64,000 bases of DNA from NCBI GenBank assembly GCA_905182515.1, contig CAJJBW010000001.1, positions 210,275 to 274,274 on the forward strand, in the 5' to 3' direction. Under the pieces are notes generated by a model. It was not told the DNA's origin. It made no database searches and worked only from the letters and a program-made list of their open reading frames with translations. The first letter of the stretch is position 1, and each line of letters opens with the position of its first letter. This DNA comes from an uncultured Candidatus Poseidoniales archaeon. GTDB taxonomy: Archaea > Thermoplasmatota > Poseidoniia > Poseidoniales > Thalassarchaeaceae. This document shows positions 1 to 9,348 of the stretch, one piece after another. The position numbers were made by a program, and so were the translations under genes.

Positions 1-191
1 GCAAAACCTGGTGGGCTTTTTGTTCCATCAAACTCTTCTACATGGGCGTGGACTTCTCTAACTCCTCCTTTTTTAACGCATTTTTTAAGGTTTTTTAACA
101 TCCATTTCCCATCTTCTTTAACAGGTGATGTATAGTTTACATAATCCAAAAAAATATGGAGGCCTCTACCATGTTTCCCGTTCATTGCCAT
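1..191 (-). CDS. S-adenosylmethionine decarboxylase-like protein (SpeD family), N-terminal part, truncated by window edge
   Basis: Reverse-strand translation MAMNGKHGRGLHIFLDYVNYTSPVKEDGKWMLKNLKKCVKKGGVREVHAHVEEFDGTKSPPGF; resembles the AdoMetDC N-terminus (GxH..LD..., PPGF). Confidence 0.45.
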   Translation of the reverse strand, partial: MAMNGKHGRGLHIFLDYVNYTSPVKEDGKWMLKNLKKCVKKGGVREVHAHVEEFDGTKSPPGF

Positions 192-255
192 CAATCCAAT
201 AATTTACAGTAAATATAATTTTAGATAAAATGTTAATAATATCCATCAAATTTTT

Positions 256-1416
256 TTATTTGATAAGCCATTTTTTCAATCTTATTAAACCCTCATTAAT
301 TATTTCTTCATCTGAAGCATAAGAAATTCTAACAAATCCCTCTCCTCCGGTTATCAATGAAGCTGGAATTAATTGAACACCAGCTTCGAGGGCCCCGTTT
401 GCAAATTCAATATCAGACATACCCGTTCCAGTTACATCTACAAATACATAAAATGCTCCTTCTGGCTCAGTAATTCTTAGTCCAGGTATTTGAGAAAGAC
501 CTTCTACCATGATTTTTCTTCTTTTCAGATATTCCTTATTGAATTTTTCAACATCTTTATCACACTTTAATGCAACTTTAGCTGCATCCATTAAGAATGT
601 TGGAACATGAGATGCAGAATTAGCTTGGCTCTTAGCCGCAGCTTTCATTGCATCAGGAGGGCCAGCTAGAAATCCAAGTCGCATACCAGTCATAGCCCAA
701 GATTTAGACCATCCATTAACGACAATTGTACGCTCCATGCCCCCTGGTAATGATGCAGGTGAAACGTGAGGATAATCTACCCAAACCAATCTCGCATATA
801 TTTCATCTGAAACAATCCATAAATCATTTTCTTTAGCAATATTTACTATTTCTTGTATTTCATATGGAGTAAAAACCGCCCCTGTTGGGTTACAGGGGGA
901 ATTTAATAAAATCATTTTAGTTTTTTCAGTTATTGCGTTTTTTATTGCCGATAGGTCGGGATGAAAATTATCTTTTCTTACTGGTACATGTACGGGAACC
1001 GCCTCAATAATTTTTAACATTGGTTCATATGAAGCCCAAGATGGAGCTAGAAGAATTACTTCATCTCCCGGCATTGTTGTGATTAAGAAAGAATACAATA
1101 GCCCTTGTTTAGCCCCAGGTGTAATTATTATGTCTTCAGGAGAATACTTTATTCCATGCTTTTCATTCAGGTAACTTGAAACTTCGCTACATAATTCTAA
1201 TGATCCAGCACCTCTTGTGTACTTTGTTTTACCATCTTTTAAACCTTGAATTGCCGCATCAATAACTTCATTCGGAGTATCAAATCCTGGTTCACCCACA
1301 GTCCATCTAATTACGTCATTACCGGGTGGTTGAAGATAGGGTGCGAACCCAACTCCGAGCCCGTCATACCTCTCAGATACTCTTGGCACGTGAATGTCCG
1401 AGAGTTGAACGTACAT
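256..1416 (-). CDS. Pyridoxal-phosphate aminotransferase, class I/II (aspartate aminotransferase-like)
   Basis: NSPCNPTGAVF, SDEIYARL, NGWSKSWAMTGMRLGF PLP-lysine motif. Confidence 0.93.
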   Translation of the reverse strand: MYVQLSDIHVPRVSERYDGLGVGFAPYLQPPGNDVIRWTVGEPGFDTPNEVIDAAIQGLKDGKTKYTRGAGSLELCSEVSSYLNEKHGIKYSPEDIIITPGAKQGLLYSFLITTMPGDEVILLAPSWASYEPMLKIIEAVPVHVPVRKDNFHPDLSAIKNAITEKTKMILLNSPCNPTGAVFTPYEIQEIVNIAKENDLWIVSDEIYARLVWVDYPHVSPASLPGGMERTIVVNGWSKSWAMTGMRLGFLAGPPDAMKAAAKSQANSASHVPTFLMDAAKVALKCDKDVEKFNKEYLKRRKIMVEGLSQIPGLRITEPEGAFYVFVDVTGTGMSDIEFANGALEAGVQLIPASLITGGEGFVRISYASDEEIINEGLIRLKKWLIK

Positions 1417-1499
1417 GATAGTATGTAAGAAAATTTATTTTTAAAAATAAATTTTCGACGAACAATATTCAAAGAGACCGTGCCGCCCGCTCAGGTCAA

Positions 1500-1573
1500 G
1501 CACGGATGGCAGAGTAGCTATGCAAGGGATTGCAGATCCCTGGACCTGGGTGCAAATCCCGGTCCGTGCTCCA
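1500..1573 (+). tRNA. tRNA-Cys (GCA), CCA encoded
   Basis: Acceptor GCACGGA/TCCGTGC, anticodon stem AGGGA-TTGCAGA-TCCCT, T arm, 3' CCA. Confidence 0.93.
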
Positions 1574-1594
1574 AAAATAAACTAATTAATTTAT

Positions 1595-2041
1595 TTAAGG
1601 ACGCCATTCCATATCATAATGAAAACCTATCCCTTCTATTTCAAAAATATCTGATACAATTTTAAATCCACATCTTTCATACATAGGTACAGCCTTAATT
1701 CTCGCATTACACCAGATACCTGCATTCTCTTTAGAAACTTCATTTTGCAAATTTTTCACAATATCTGACCCAATCCCCATATTTCTAAATTCAGACTCAA
1801 CTGCCATTCCTCTAATTCTATATTCACATCCGTTTTTAATGTCCAATTGTAAAGTTACACATCCAACTATTTTTTTATCAATATACACACATAAATATCT
1901 GGTTTGTTCATCATCATCCACTCCTGGATAATACTCGCTTCCTTTTGGTAAACCCACTCTTAATACTTTATATCTTAAATCTAAATGTTCTCTATCAATA
2001 GTTTTTGACCACCTTAGAACACGCTTCATGTGCTTCCGCAC
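1595..2041 (-). CDS. GNAT family N-acetyltransferase
   Basis: RIRGMAVESEFRNMGIGSDIVKNL acetyl-CoA binding motif. Confidence 0.85.
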   Translation of the reverse strand: MRKHMKRVLRWSKTIDREHLDLRYKVLRVGLPKGSEYYPGVDDDEQTRYLCVYIDKKIVGCVTLQLDIKNGCEYRIRGMAVESEFRNMGIGSDIVKNLQNEVSKENAGIWCNARIKAVPMYERCGFKIVSDIFEIEGIGFHYDMEWRP

Positions 2042-2082
2042 GCAACCACCAAAATTAATTCATCTTATGTCGGCGCTTTGAA

Positions 2083-2517
2083 ATGATAATTATGCTTGGT
2101 ACGCCCATGAATGAGGCAAGCGCACCAGATTGGAAAATTCTAGGGGCTCTAGGCACAATCCTTTTGTTTGATACTATCTTTTTCAAAATTTCATTTTCAG
2201 GTCCATGGGATTCTGAATCATTTACACTTGGAATTATTGGTTTATCAGGGCTATCTCTAATTTATATTTCATGGTATAGGCTCAATTTTAAAATGAAGGG
2301 ATTAATACCATGGATGGATAATTGGAAAAATCCAAAAAAAACTGCTAAATACGTAATATTAATAGGTATAATAACAATTTTTGCTGCATGGTTGACAGGA
2401 AATAAAATAGAACAATTACCAGACCCATCAGGATTAATATTAGCGTTAATTGGTTGTTTAATGATTCTTAATGGAACCTATGTGTTACTAAGCTTAGGAA
2501 TTCTTAAAGAAAATTAA
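2083..2517 (+). CDS. Hypothetical membrane protein
   Basis: ORF with 3-4 hydrophobic segments. Confidence 0.6.
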   Translation: MIIMLGTPMNEASAPDWKILGALGTILLFDTIFFKISFSGPWDSESFTLGIIGLSGLSLIYISWYRLNFKMKGLIPWMDNWKNPKKTAKYVILIGIITIFAAWLTGNKIEQLPDPSGLILALIGCLMILNGTYVLLSLGILKEN

Positions 2518-2518
2518 A

Positions 2519-3055
2519 TTATCTCTTTCCAGGCTTCCAAAATTGTAGAGGTAAAGCAGTATTACCCTTCATTGCCCTGAAAGCTAAATGATCCGCTCTC
2601 TCATTCCATCTGTGCCCTCTATGTGCACGAACATGTTCACATTTAATTTCTTTAATATGTCTTACTTCCTGCCATAATTTCTGAACCGTAGATGCTAAGT
2701 CACGGTTCGCTTTAGCTTTCCATGTTCCATTTGCAATATTCATTGCATACTGAGAATCTCCTCTTATTACTGCAGGTCTTTCAGTTCCTTCCAATAACAA
2801 CCATCGAAGTGCTAGGGCAATAGCACTTAATTCTGCAGTGTTATTAGACCCTACTTCTGCTCCTAGAAAAATTTTAGATGTTGAATGTGTTTCTACTTTC
2901 CCACTTTCTTCATAAATTAAATCTCCATGGCCTCTACCTAAACCACTATCACCTTCTATTACACAAAAACCCCATCCAGCAGGAGTTTCTGATGTTACAT
3001 TTCTATTTTCTTCACATGAACCATCAACATAGAGATATATGGCATTTAAAGCCAT
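2519..3055 (-). CDS. Ribonuclease H type I-like protein
   Basis: LYVDGSCEEN, AELSAIALAL, IRGDSQYAMN, NERADHLA acidic catalytic motifs. Confidence 0.88.
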   Translation of the reverse strand: MALNAIYLYVDGSCEENRNVTSETPAGWGFCVIEGDSGLGRGHGDLIYEESGKVETHSTSKIFLGAEVGSNNTAELSAIALALRWLLLEGTERPAVIRGDSQYAMNIANGTWKAKANRDLASTVQKLWQEVRHIKEIKCEHVRAHRGHRWNERADHLAFRAMKGNTALPLQFWKPGKR

Positions 3056-3058
3056 ACA

Positions 3059-3442
3059 TTATTCTCCAAGTAATTCTTCATATTTTTCAGAATCAAGAAG
3101 GTCTTCTAGTTGTGTTTCATCTCCAATTGTCATTTTACAAATCCAACCATCTCCGTATGGATCAGTATTGATAGTTTCAGGCGCATCTTCCAATAATTCA
3201 TTTATCTGAGTTACAGTACCTGATATTGGGGCATATATCTCGCTAACAGATTTTACTGATTCTACACTTCCATATGATTCCATTGAATTAACGTTGGCAT
3301 TTATTTCTGGTAATTCTACCCACACAACATCCGTAAGAGCATTTTGTGCAAAATCAGTAATTCCTACTGTGATTTCGTTTCCCTCAATTCTAATCCATTC
3401 ATGTTCAGCAGTATATTTCAATTCACTCGGTATGTCGCTCAT
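3059..3442 (-). CDS. gcvH: Glycine cleavage system H protein
   Basis: MSDIPSELKYTAEHEWIRIEGNEITVGITDFAQNALTDVVWVELPE and lipoyl region ESVKSVSEIYAPISG; internal Met chosen over the ORF-track start. Confidence 0.95.
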   Translation of the reverse strand: MSDIPSELKYTAEHEWIRIEGNEITVGITDFAQNALTDVVWVELPEINANVNSMESYGSVESVKSVSEIYAPISGTVTQINELLEDAPETINTDPYGDGWICKMTIGDETQLEDLLDSEKYEELLGE

Positions 3443-3499
3443 AGCACCAACTCTCTGATTCGAGGTAGAGATATAGGAAGTCAAGTTTTCGCTTGTATT

Positions 3500-3886
3500 C
3501 TATTCTTCCTCATGTTTACTTTCAAGATGGCCAATTTCCATTTTAGCCCATGATGAACCCAAATTGGCCACATCTGCTTCAAGATACTCTTTTTCTAGTC
3601 TATCAAGCATTTCTGAATCTACTTCTTTACTAAACCACCCATTTAAGATATCAGTATATTTTAAAATTACTAATAATAAACACAACAACCCTGTTAATAC
3701 AATTAATAAAATTACTAAAAGATAATTATTACAAAGACCATTTGTACACTCCTTTACAATTAAATCATCGTTAATAAAAACAATAGAAATTAAAAAAATC
3801 AGAGGCAAAATTACTCCCAACAGAAGTCTTTCAAGTCTCCCCGCGGGCGAATCCATGTGTTTCCTGTAGAGGAGGTATCTAATCAA
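3500..3886 (-). CDS. Hypothetical membrane protein
   Basis: ORF with two TM segments and an acidic C-terminus. Confidence 0.6.
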   Translation of the reverse strand: MIRYLLYRKHMDSPAGRLERLLLGVILPLIFLISIVFINDDLIVKECTNGLCNNYLLVILLIVLTGLLCLLLVILKYTDILNGWFSKEVDSEMLDRLEKEYLEADVANLGSSWAKMEIGHLESKHEEE

Positions 3887-3927
3887 TTAAATTGATTTTA
3901 TTAAAGGTTAAAAACATTAACTGTATG

Positions 3928-4512
3928 TTAATATATTTCTTTTATTAATTTATGAATTTTATATGGAAGCAATGCTCTATTAACCGGAGTCACTTCTAAA
4001 ATCCTACCATCATCACGTCTTCTAATATCTTGTAATAATGGATGTCTACTTTTTTTGTGCAGAGTAAGTAATGTGGGCATATCATATTCTAGGGCAGTTC
4101 TTACAGCTGCAACAAAACCTTCACTTTCAACTGAAAATTTTCCTACCTCATCTATCACTAATATTTCACAATTACCAATACTGTCCAAAATAGCGGGAAC
4201 TGCTACTCTATCAAGCTCTAATGGGTCAATGCCAAATCCTAAAATTCTTAACCTGGAATCTATATTCCTATGGGCCATAATGCCCTTTTCTCCAGTTTGA
4301 ATGTTGACGCAAGCATAACCTACTCTTTCTCCATTTTCAATTATTGGTTCAGTTTTTATGCCACCAATTATCTTATCAGCCGAAAATCCACTCCTAGTTG
4401 CTGCATTACCGTTTTTTCTTTCATCAATGATCATGTTGATTACTTTTTCAAGAACGGCAGATTTACCGGATCTAGGTAAACCAGTAATTCCAATTTTCGG
4501 ATTTATTCCTAT
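3928..4512 (-). CDS. THEP1-family nucleoside-triphosphatase; likely non-canonical start codon (ATA at 4512 or ATT at 4515)
   Basis: In-frame upstream translation IGINPKIGITGLPRSGKSAVLEKVIN supplies Walker A; ILVIDEVGKFSVES Walker B; SD-like GAGGTGAT upstream; in-frame TAA further upstream. Confidence 0.82.
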   Translation of the reverse strand: MGINPKIGITGLPRSGKSAVLEKVINMIIDERKNGNAATRSGFSADKIIGGIKTEPIIENGERVGYACVNIQTGEKGIMAHRNIDSRLRILGFGIDPLELDRVAVPAILDSIGNCEILVIDEVGKFSVESEGFVAAVRTALEYDMPTLLTLHKKSRHPLLQDIRRRDDGRILEVTPVNRALLPYKIHKLIKEIY

Positions 4513-4643
4513 AATATCACCTCGATTGTCGCCTTAGTAGGAAACACAACGCGATGCGCACATACTGCAAAGGTATTAATCAGTTTCATTAAAATTCTAT
4601 AAAAACATACATAGACCGGAATTAAAAATCAGTACTTAGGAAG

Positions 4644-6689
4644 TTAAATATCGCTCTTATTACCTTTAAACGATAAAGAGGAGACAATTTTTGGAGTAGG
4701 AAATGGCAATCCAGCAATTTCATAATTGTTCACATTATTGTTAGCCGACCATACCTTTGACCAGACATTCAAGGAATCCGAATTTAAATGCTCAACGATT
4801 GTGTTCAACCCTTCTTCTAAAGTACCAAATTGTTCTTTTAATATCTGGCAAGTGTCTGTAGGTATTTGTAAGTAATTTACAGAATTTCCTAATACACAAT
4901 TTTTCGATATGACACTCCATAATAATCTTCTTTTTGAGCTAGAATTAGCTACCGCCTGACAAGCTATTCTTTGAATTCCTTCAGTCTTCATTTCTCCCTT
5001 CCATGATGCTTGATATCTTTTTATCGAATCTTTTTCTAAATTTTTATTAAATGCTGGGTGGTCAATTATTACCTTGTCTCCAACTAGTGCAAAATGATTC
5101 CCTCTAATCAAAGGAATACCCTTTGTTCCTAAATCCCAATTGGAAATATTATTATTATTACTCAGGGCTACTTCCCCTACTCTAACTCTAATATTTTCTC
5201 CACTTTGATTTAACCAACAATCTACTTCACAAAGCCTAGGTTGATCAGCAAGATTATTTATTGCTTTTAATGCATGATTTCTTTCATAAGGGTCTCTCGG
5301 CATCCTCGGTACTGCCCATGATGCATCTGTCCAAGTTGACCATGGCCCTCTCTCTAATTCTAAGAAAGGTGCCTTTGAACTAAGGCCGTCTTTACTTGAA
5401 ATGTCGCCATTTTCCAATGGACCAAAACTTGTCAAAACTTCTGTTTTCCCTCCGACTATTACTCCGATAACTAAAACCCCTTGGGGAGCCCCTGGGAATA
5501 TTTTCTGATTATCAGAAAAAGACCATGCTGTCTCCCATTGGTTATTGGAAACTAGAATCTTCCTTAATGGTATACTACTTTTCTCTCTCAATAGGGAATC
5601 CGGCACTACCATTGTAACCCTGCCATCTTTTTTTACTATCTGTAATGCACGTTCTACGTATAGGCGATAAAGATTGACATTTCCCCTTAAGGCAGAAAAT
5701 CTTAATTTCCCATCATTTCCAGAAACGCCCTTTAACTCATCAGACATTTCCTTTCTTAATTCACTACCATTTTCTTCATTTCGAAATTTATCTTTGATTC
5801 TTAGCCAAGGTGGTTTTGATATCAATAGTATTGGCTTTTCATTCCAAGGCCATTCCCCTCTCAGTAAATCATCATAAAGGACATTATTTTCTAAAATCAT
5901 TTCGGCCTCAGATCTACTAATTTGACCTTCTGTTTCTTTGATTGGGTTTACTAAACCAAGTTTTAGTAATGTAATCAATAAGCGTCTTCTAGTGGCACGG
6001 ACGGCGACCTCTGAAGCATCAAGTAACTGTAAACCTTCTAAAAGCCTAAGCGTGTCTTCTTTTCTTTGTTTTAATTTCAAATCTTCGCATCTTTCCGCAT
6101 GTATTCGAAACATCCTCTCAGGGATAATTCCTGCACCTACTGCCGGATCTGCGAAAGGAATTGGAATACCAGTTATTGTTTGATGCTCTAGATTTTCATA
6201 TACTTCCGAAGAATAATCAGATTCTTTCCTGACCTCATCATTAATTTGTTGAGCATACGCCCTAAATCCAGGAGGCAATGCTGATAAAGAAATCGTTGCT
6301 AAAGGCTCCTTTTTCTTTAAATTATTAGTATTTTTAAACTCGTCTGTTAAGATTATATCTACAAACTTTGCAGGCATTGTGTAAACTCCTTTTACGGACC
6401 TTCCATCTTCTTCTGCTTCATATCTTGAAATTAGTTGATCCAGCACGGCTCCTGGATTAGATAATAATCCTGCAGGAAGAGTAGGCCAATTGTTAGGGAG
6501 TGTTGATGCTATTGGTACATTGCTAACTACAGATTCTTCCCAGGAATCCGACCAAATATCTATTTGTAATTCTCTTTTTTGACATTCACAGTCTAGTCTT
6601 GCAAACCATCCAGCAGCCTCATTCACCATAATTGACAAATTCACAAAGAAGAATTTGTTTTTGAAGGATTGTATAAAATAAAGAATCAA
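4644..6689 (-). CDS. N6-adenine DNA methyltransferase-like protein (type IIG/Eco57I-like fold) with atypical motif IV
   Basis: GVYTMPAKFVDIIL, ADPAVGAGIIP (motif I), LLISKPPWLRI (motif IV position), VTMVVPDSLL, TRD-like PLIRGNHFALVGDKVI; TTG start at 6689, or ATG at 6629. Confidence 0.65.
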   Translation of the reverse strand: MILYFIQSFKNKFFFVNLSIMVNEAAGWFARLDCECQKRELQIDIWSDSWEESVVSNVPIASTLPNNWPTLPAGLLSNPGAVLDQLISRYEAEEDGRSVKGVYTMPAKFVDIILTDEFKNTNNLKKKEPLATISLSALPPGFRAYAQQINDEVRKESDYSSEVYENLEHQTITGIPIPFADPAVGAGIIPERMFRIHAERCEDLKLKQRKEDTLRLLEGLQLLDASEVAVRATRRRLLITLLKLGLVNPIKETEGQISRSEAEMILENNVLYDDLLRGEWPWNEKPILLISKPPWLRIKDKFRNEENGSELRKEMSDELKGVSGNDGKLRFSALRGNVNLYRLYVERALQIVKKDGRVTMVVPDSLLREKSSIPLRKILVSNNQWETAWSFSDNQKIFPGAPQGVLVIGVIVGGKTEVLTSFGPLENGDISSKDGLSSKAPFLELERGPWSTWTDASWAVPRMPRDPYERNHALKAINNLADQPRLCEVDCWLNQSGENIRVRVGEVALSNNNNISNWDLGTKGIPLIRGNHFALVGDKVIIDHPAFNKNLEKDSIKRYQASWKGEMKTEGIQRIACQAVANSSSKRRLLWSVISKNCVLGNSVNYLQIPTDTCQILKEQFGTLEEGLNTIVEHLNSDSLNVWSKVWSANNNVNNYEIAGLPFPTPKIVSSLSFKGNKSDI

Positions 6690-7330
6690 TTTTCAAGACC
6701 AAATATATCTTGAGCAATCTCAACAATCATTTTTTTCTGAAGTAAAATCGAAACTGCTTCATCTATTTCATCTTCTTTAATTGATAGAGGGATAAATTTT
6801 TTTACTAACTCTTCAAAGTGAATAACTCCTTCTCCGGAAACTTTCTCACTTTCCATCAGAGTCATTATGTGTTCAGCAACTATGGCTAATAGCGGATCAT
6901 CATCAAAACCCAAAGATCCAAAATCAACTATTGCCTCAGTATCTTTTTGTTCGAGAACTTCTTTTTGTCTTTCAACAGTGTCAGAATTTCCATAAACATC
7001 AAATAAATTTCTTTGATTGGGATCAGTGTAGCTTATTCCTTCAGTAACTTCACGTTGTCTTTTCAACCTTTTAACTAGAGTTTCAATACGGTGTAACCTT
7101 TGTTCTAATCGCAATCTTTCACGACCTAAATGACTCTCAACTAATTCTAATTCTTCTAGTGCTCTCTTATTTAGCCAACTTGATAAGTCCCAATTAGGAT
7201 CCAATCTTAACATAGTTTCCCAGAGTTGTGCCACAGAATCAGGTAGGGCCTTTACGTCAATTCGAGGAGTCTCTTTTTCATCCCGCGACTCCCTCTCCAT
7301 GTCTACCCATCTTCCACGACCGTCTATCAA
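6686..7330 (-). CDS. Coiled-coil protein translationally coupled to the methyltransferase-like gene
   Basis: Stop overlaps the downstream ORF start; charged helical segment ESHLGRERLRLEQRLHRIETLVKRLKRQ. Confidence 0.65.
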   Translation of the reverse strand: MIDGRGRWVDMERESRDEKETPRIDVKALPDSVAQLWETMLRLDPNWDLSSWLNKRALEELELVESHLGRERLRLEQRLHRIETLVKRLKRQREVTEGISYTDPNQRNLFDVYGNSDTVERQKEVLEQKDTEAIVDFGSLGFDDDPLLAIVAEHIMTLMESEKVSGEGVIHFEELVKKFIPLSIKEDEIDEAVSILLQKKMIVEIAQDIFGLEN

Positions 7331-7371
7331 TTATCGCATTCTATTTTTTAGCAAATTTAAGAGTTGCATTG

Positions 7372-8589
7372 ATGAATGATGTAGGCTGGCCTCTGCATAT
7401 GTCCGAGTATCGTCTGACCGTTCTCCCGGGAGATGGTTCTGGAAAAGAAGTCACTAGGGAGGCTCAAAAAGTATTGGAAGTCTTTCAGAATTTTAGCCCT
7501 CTGTCATTCGATATAACTGAGATTCCATGCGGTGGCGAGTATTATCTTGAAACGGGTCTAGAATGGCCAATAGGTTCTTTTGAACATTGTAGAGATAATT
7601 CAGATGCAATTTTACTTGGTGCAATAGGATGGCCAGGTGCACAACTTCCTAATGGCGATAATGCCGGGGGCCAGGTAATCTTAGGTTTACGCTCGGGCTT
7701 AGATTTGTATGCAAATGTCCGTCCTGTCAAGTTATACGAAGGAGTATTACACAAAATTCATGGTAAACACAAAGAAGTATGGGATTCAAAGATAGTTAAT
7801 ATAGTTCTAATAAGAGAAAACACCGAAGGCCTATATCATGCATTATTGAGACGTTCAGCATTAGCTGCGTCTGGAAGTGAAAAAGATGAACCACTCGTTA
7901 TTGAAAAGTTTCCTGGCCTAGACGGAGAAGTTGCATGGGATGTAAGACCAATTTCTAGAACTGGTAGCCATAGGGTGATTAATTTTGCATTTGATTTGGC
8001 AAACAGACGTGGAGAAAAATTAGGAGAAAATCAAAAGGTAACCTGCGTAGATAAAAGTAATGTTACTAGAGGTTGTAGACTATTTAGACAAATATTTAGG
8101 GAAATTTCCTCAGAATACCCTCATTTAGAAACTCATGAGGCATATATTGACGCATTTACAATGTGGCTAATTCGAAGTCCTGAAGACCTTGATGTAGTAG
8201 TCCTTCCAAACATGTTTGGAGATATCGCTACAGATTTAGCTTCAGTCCTTCAAGGAGGATTAGGAATGGCTGCTAGTGCAAATATTGGCGATAATCACAT
8301 GTTGTTTGAACCAGTCCATGGATCTTCTCCATTACACGCTGGAAAGAATATAGTTAATCCTATTGCCACAATTTCTTCTGTTCAATTAATGTTTGATAAT
8401 CTAGGTGCCAGGCATCAAGATCAAAATGCAACTTTGTGCGCCGATATTCTTGATAGAGCAATCGCCGAGCATCTTTCTGAAGGCGGCCCGGTAACTTATG
8501 ATCTTGGAGGAAATGCATCAACGTCTGACGTAGGGTCTGCAATTGCTAAACGCTGTGAAAAAATACTCAAAGAAACATTTGATAATTAA
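7372..8589 (+). CDS. Isocitrate/isopropylmalate dehydrogenase family protein
   Basis: VLPGDGSGKEV, IRENTEGLY, PNMFGDIATDLAS, VHGSSPLHAGKNIVNPIATI; start at 7372 or 7399 rather than 7228. Confidence 0.92.
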   Translation: MNDVGWPLHMSEYRLTVLPGDGSGKEVTREAQKVLEVFQNFSPLSFDITEIPCGGEYYLETGLEWPIGSFEHCRDNSDAILLGAIGWPGAQLPNGDNAGGQVILGLRSGLDLYANVRPVKLYEGVLHKIHGKHKEVWDSKIVNIVLIRENTEGLYHALLRRSALAASGSEKDEPLVIEKFPGLDGEVAWDVRPISRTGSHRVINFAFDLANRRGEKLGENQKVTCVDKSNVTRGCRLFRQIFREISSEYPHLETHEAYIDAFTMWLIRSPEDLDVVVLPNMFGDIATDLASVLQGGLGMAASANIGDNHMLFEPVHGSSPLHAGKNIVNPIATISSVQLMFDNLGARHQDQNATLCADILDRAIAEHLSEGGPVTYDLGGNASTSDVGSAIAKRCEKILKETFDN

Positions 8590-8616
8590 TCAATATATAT
8601 GTATACTGAATAAATA

Positions 8617-9204
8617 TTAATCCATGTCACTTGCTATTTTTCTGACAACATATGGTATTAAACCAATCATAAATAACATCAAAGCTATCCCGCCAATTGC
8701 AGCCATAAAGATGCCTAATCCTTCACTTGTATCCATAGCAATATACCCAATTATCATTATTAATAGAATTCCACCGAGTACAGAGATTGTTTCGATTATC
8801 ATCTCACCAGAGGCCTTCCAACTTCCGATATATCCCATTCTTAATCCATCAGTTCTACCATCGGCTAATGCCATAGAAACTGGGTAAACAAGAATTTGTA
8901 TAGTTCCCATAATTGAAATAAATAGGGCAAGTCCAATGAAGAGCCCACTTAAGATTGTAATGCCAATTTCCGATGCAAGAAAAAATAAAATTAGATTAGA
9001 AATTGCAATAAGTAATATTCCGGGAATCCAAATCAAAACCGTTACTAAGCCATACTTCATTGTACTCAAACCAGCAGAAAAATCCAAACCCCCTGTCTTT
9101 ACTGGGCTAGGAGCATGGTCAACTAATATTGGACTACTCTGTGGTTCTGGAGTCATATTTTCATTTTCAAATACTAAATTATTATCTGCATTTTCTTCTT
9201 CCAT
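8617..9204 (-). CDS. Hypothetical polytopic membrane protein
   Basis: Several TM segments, acidic N-terminus. Confidence 0.6.
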   Translation of the reverse strand: MEEENADNNLVFENENMTPEPQSSPILVDHAPSPVKTGGLDFSAGLSTMKYGLVTVLIWIPGILLIAISNLILFFLASEIGITILSGLFIGLALFISIMGTIQILVYPVSMALADGRTDGLRMGYIGSWKASGEMIIETISVLGGILLIMIIGYIAMDTSEGLGIFMAAIGGIALMLFMIGLIPYVVRKIASDMD

Positions 9205-9290
9205 ACAAGGTTACCACACTTATTTATTTATATATGTTTCTTTTAAAAAAAATATTTCTTAAAGCCAAAATGGTGTTTGGCCCCTAGTCA

Positions 9291-9328
9291 ATAATTAAAA
9301 GTTTAGGGCACCCTAAACTTTTAATTAT
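9291..9328. repeat. Perfect inverted repeat, 18-bp arms with 2-nt spacer
   Basis: ATAATTAAAAGTTTAGGG-CA-CCCTAAACTTTTAATTAT. Confidence 0.97.
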
Positions 9329-9348
9329 CCTCTTATTTCCGGAGGCAC

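Noticed and set aside
4644-7330. Complete active restriction-modification system
   Set aside because: No nuclease motif recognised and the motif IV residue is atypical; kept as a methyltransferase-like finding only
7228-7371. Extended N-terminus of the dehydrogenase ORF (MPQNQVGPLRQFEESLFH...)
   Set aside because: Overlaps the divergent coiled-coil gene and lacks family similarity; Met at 7372 or 7399 fits the family N-terminus
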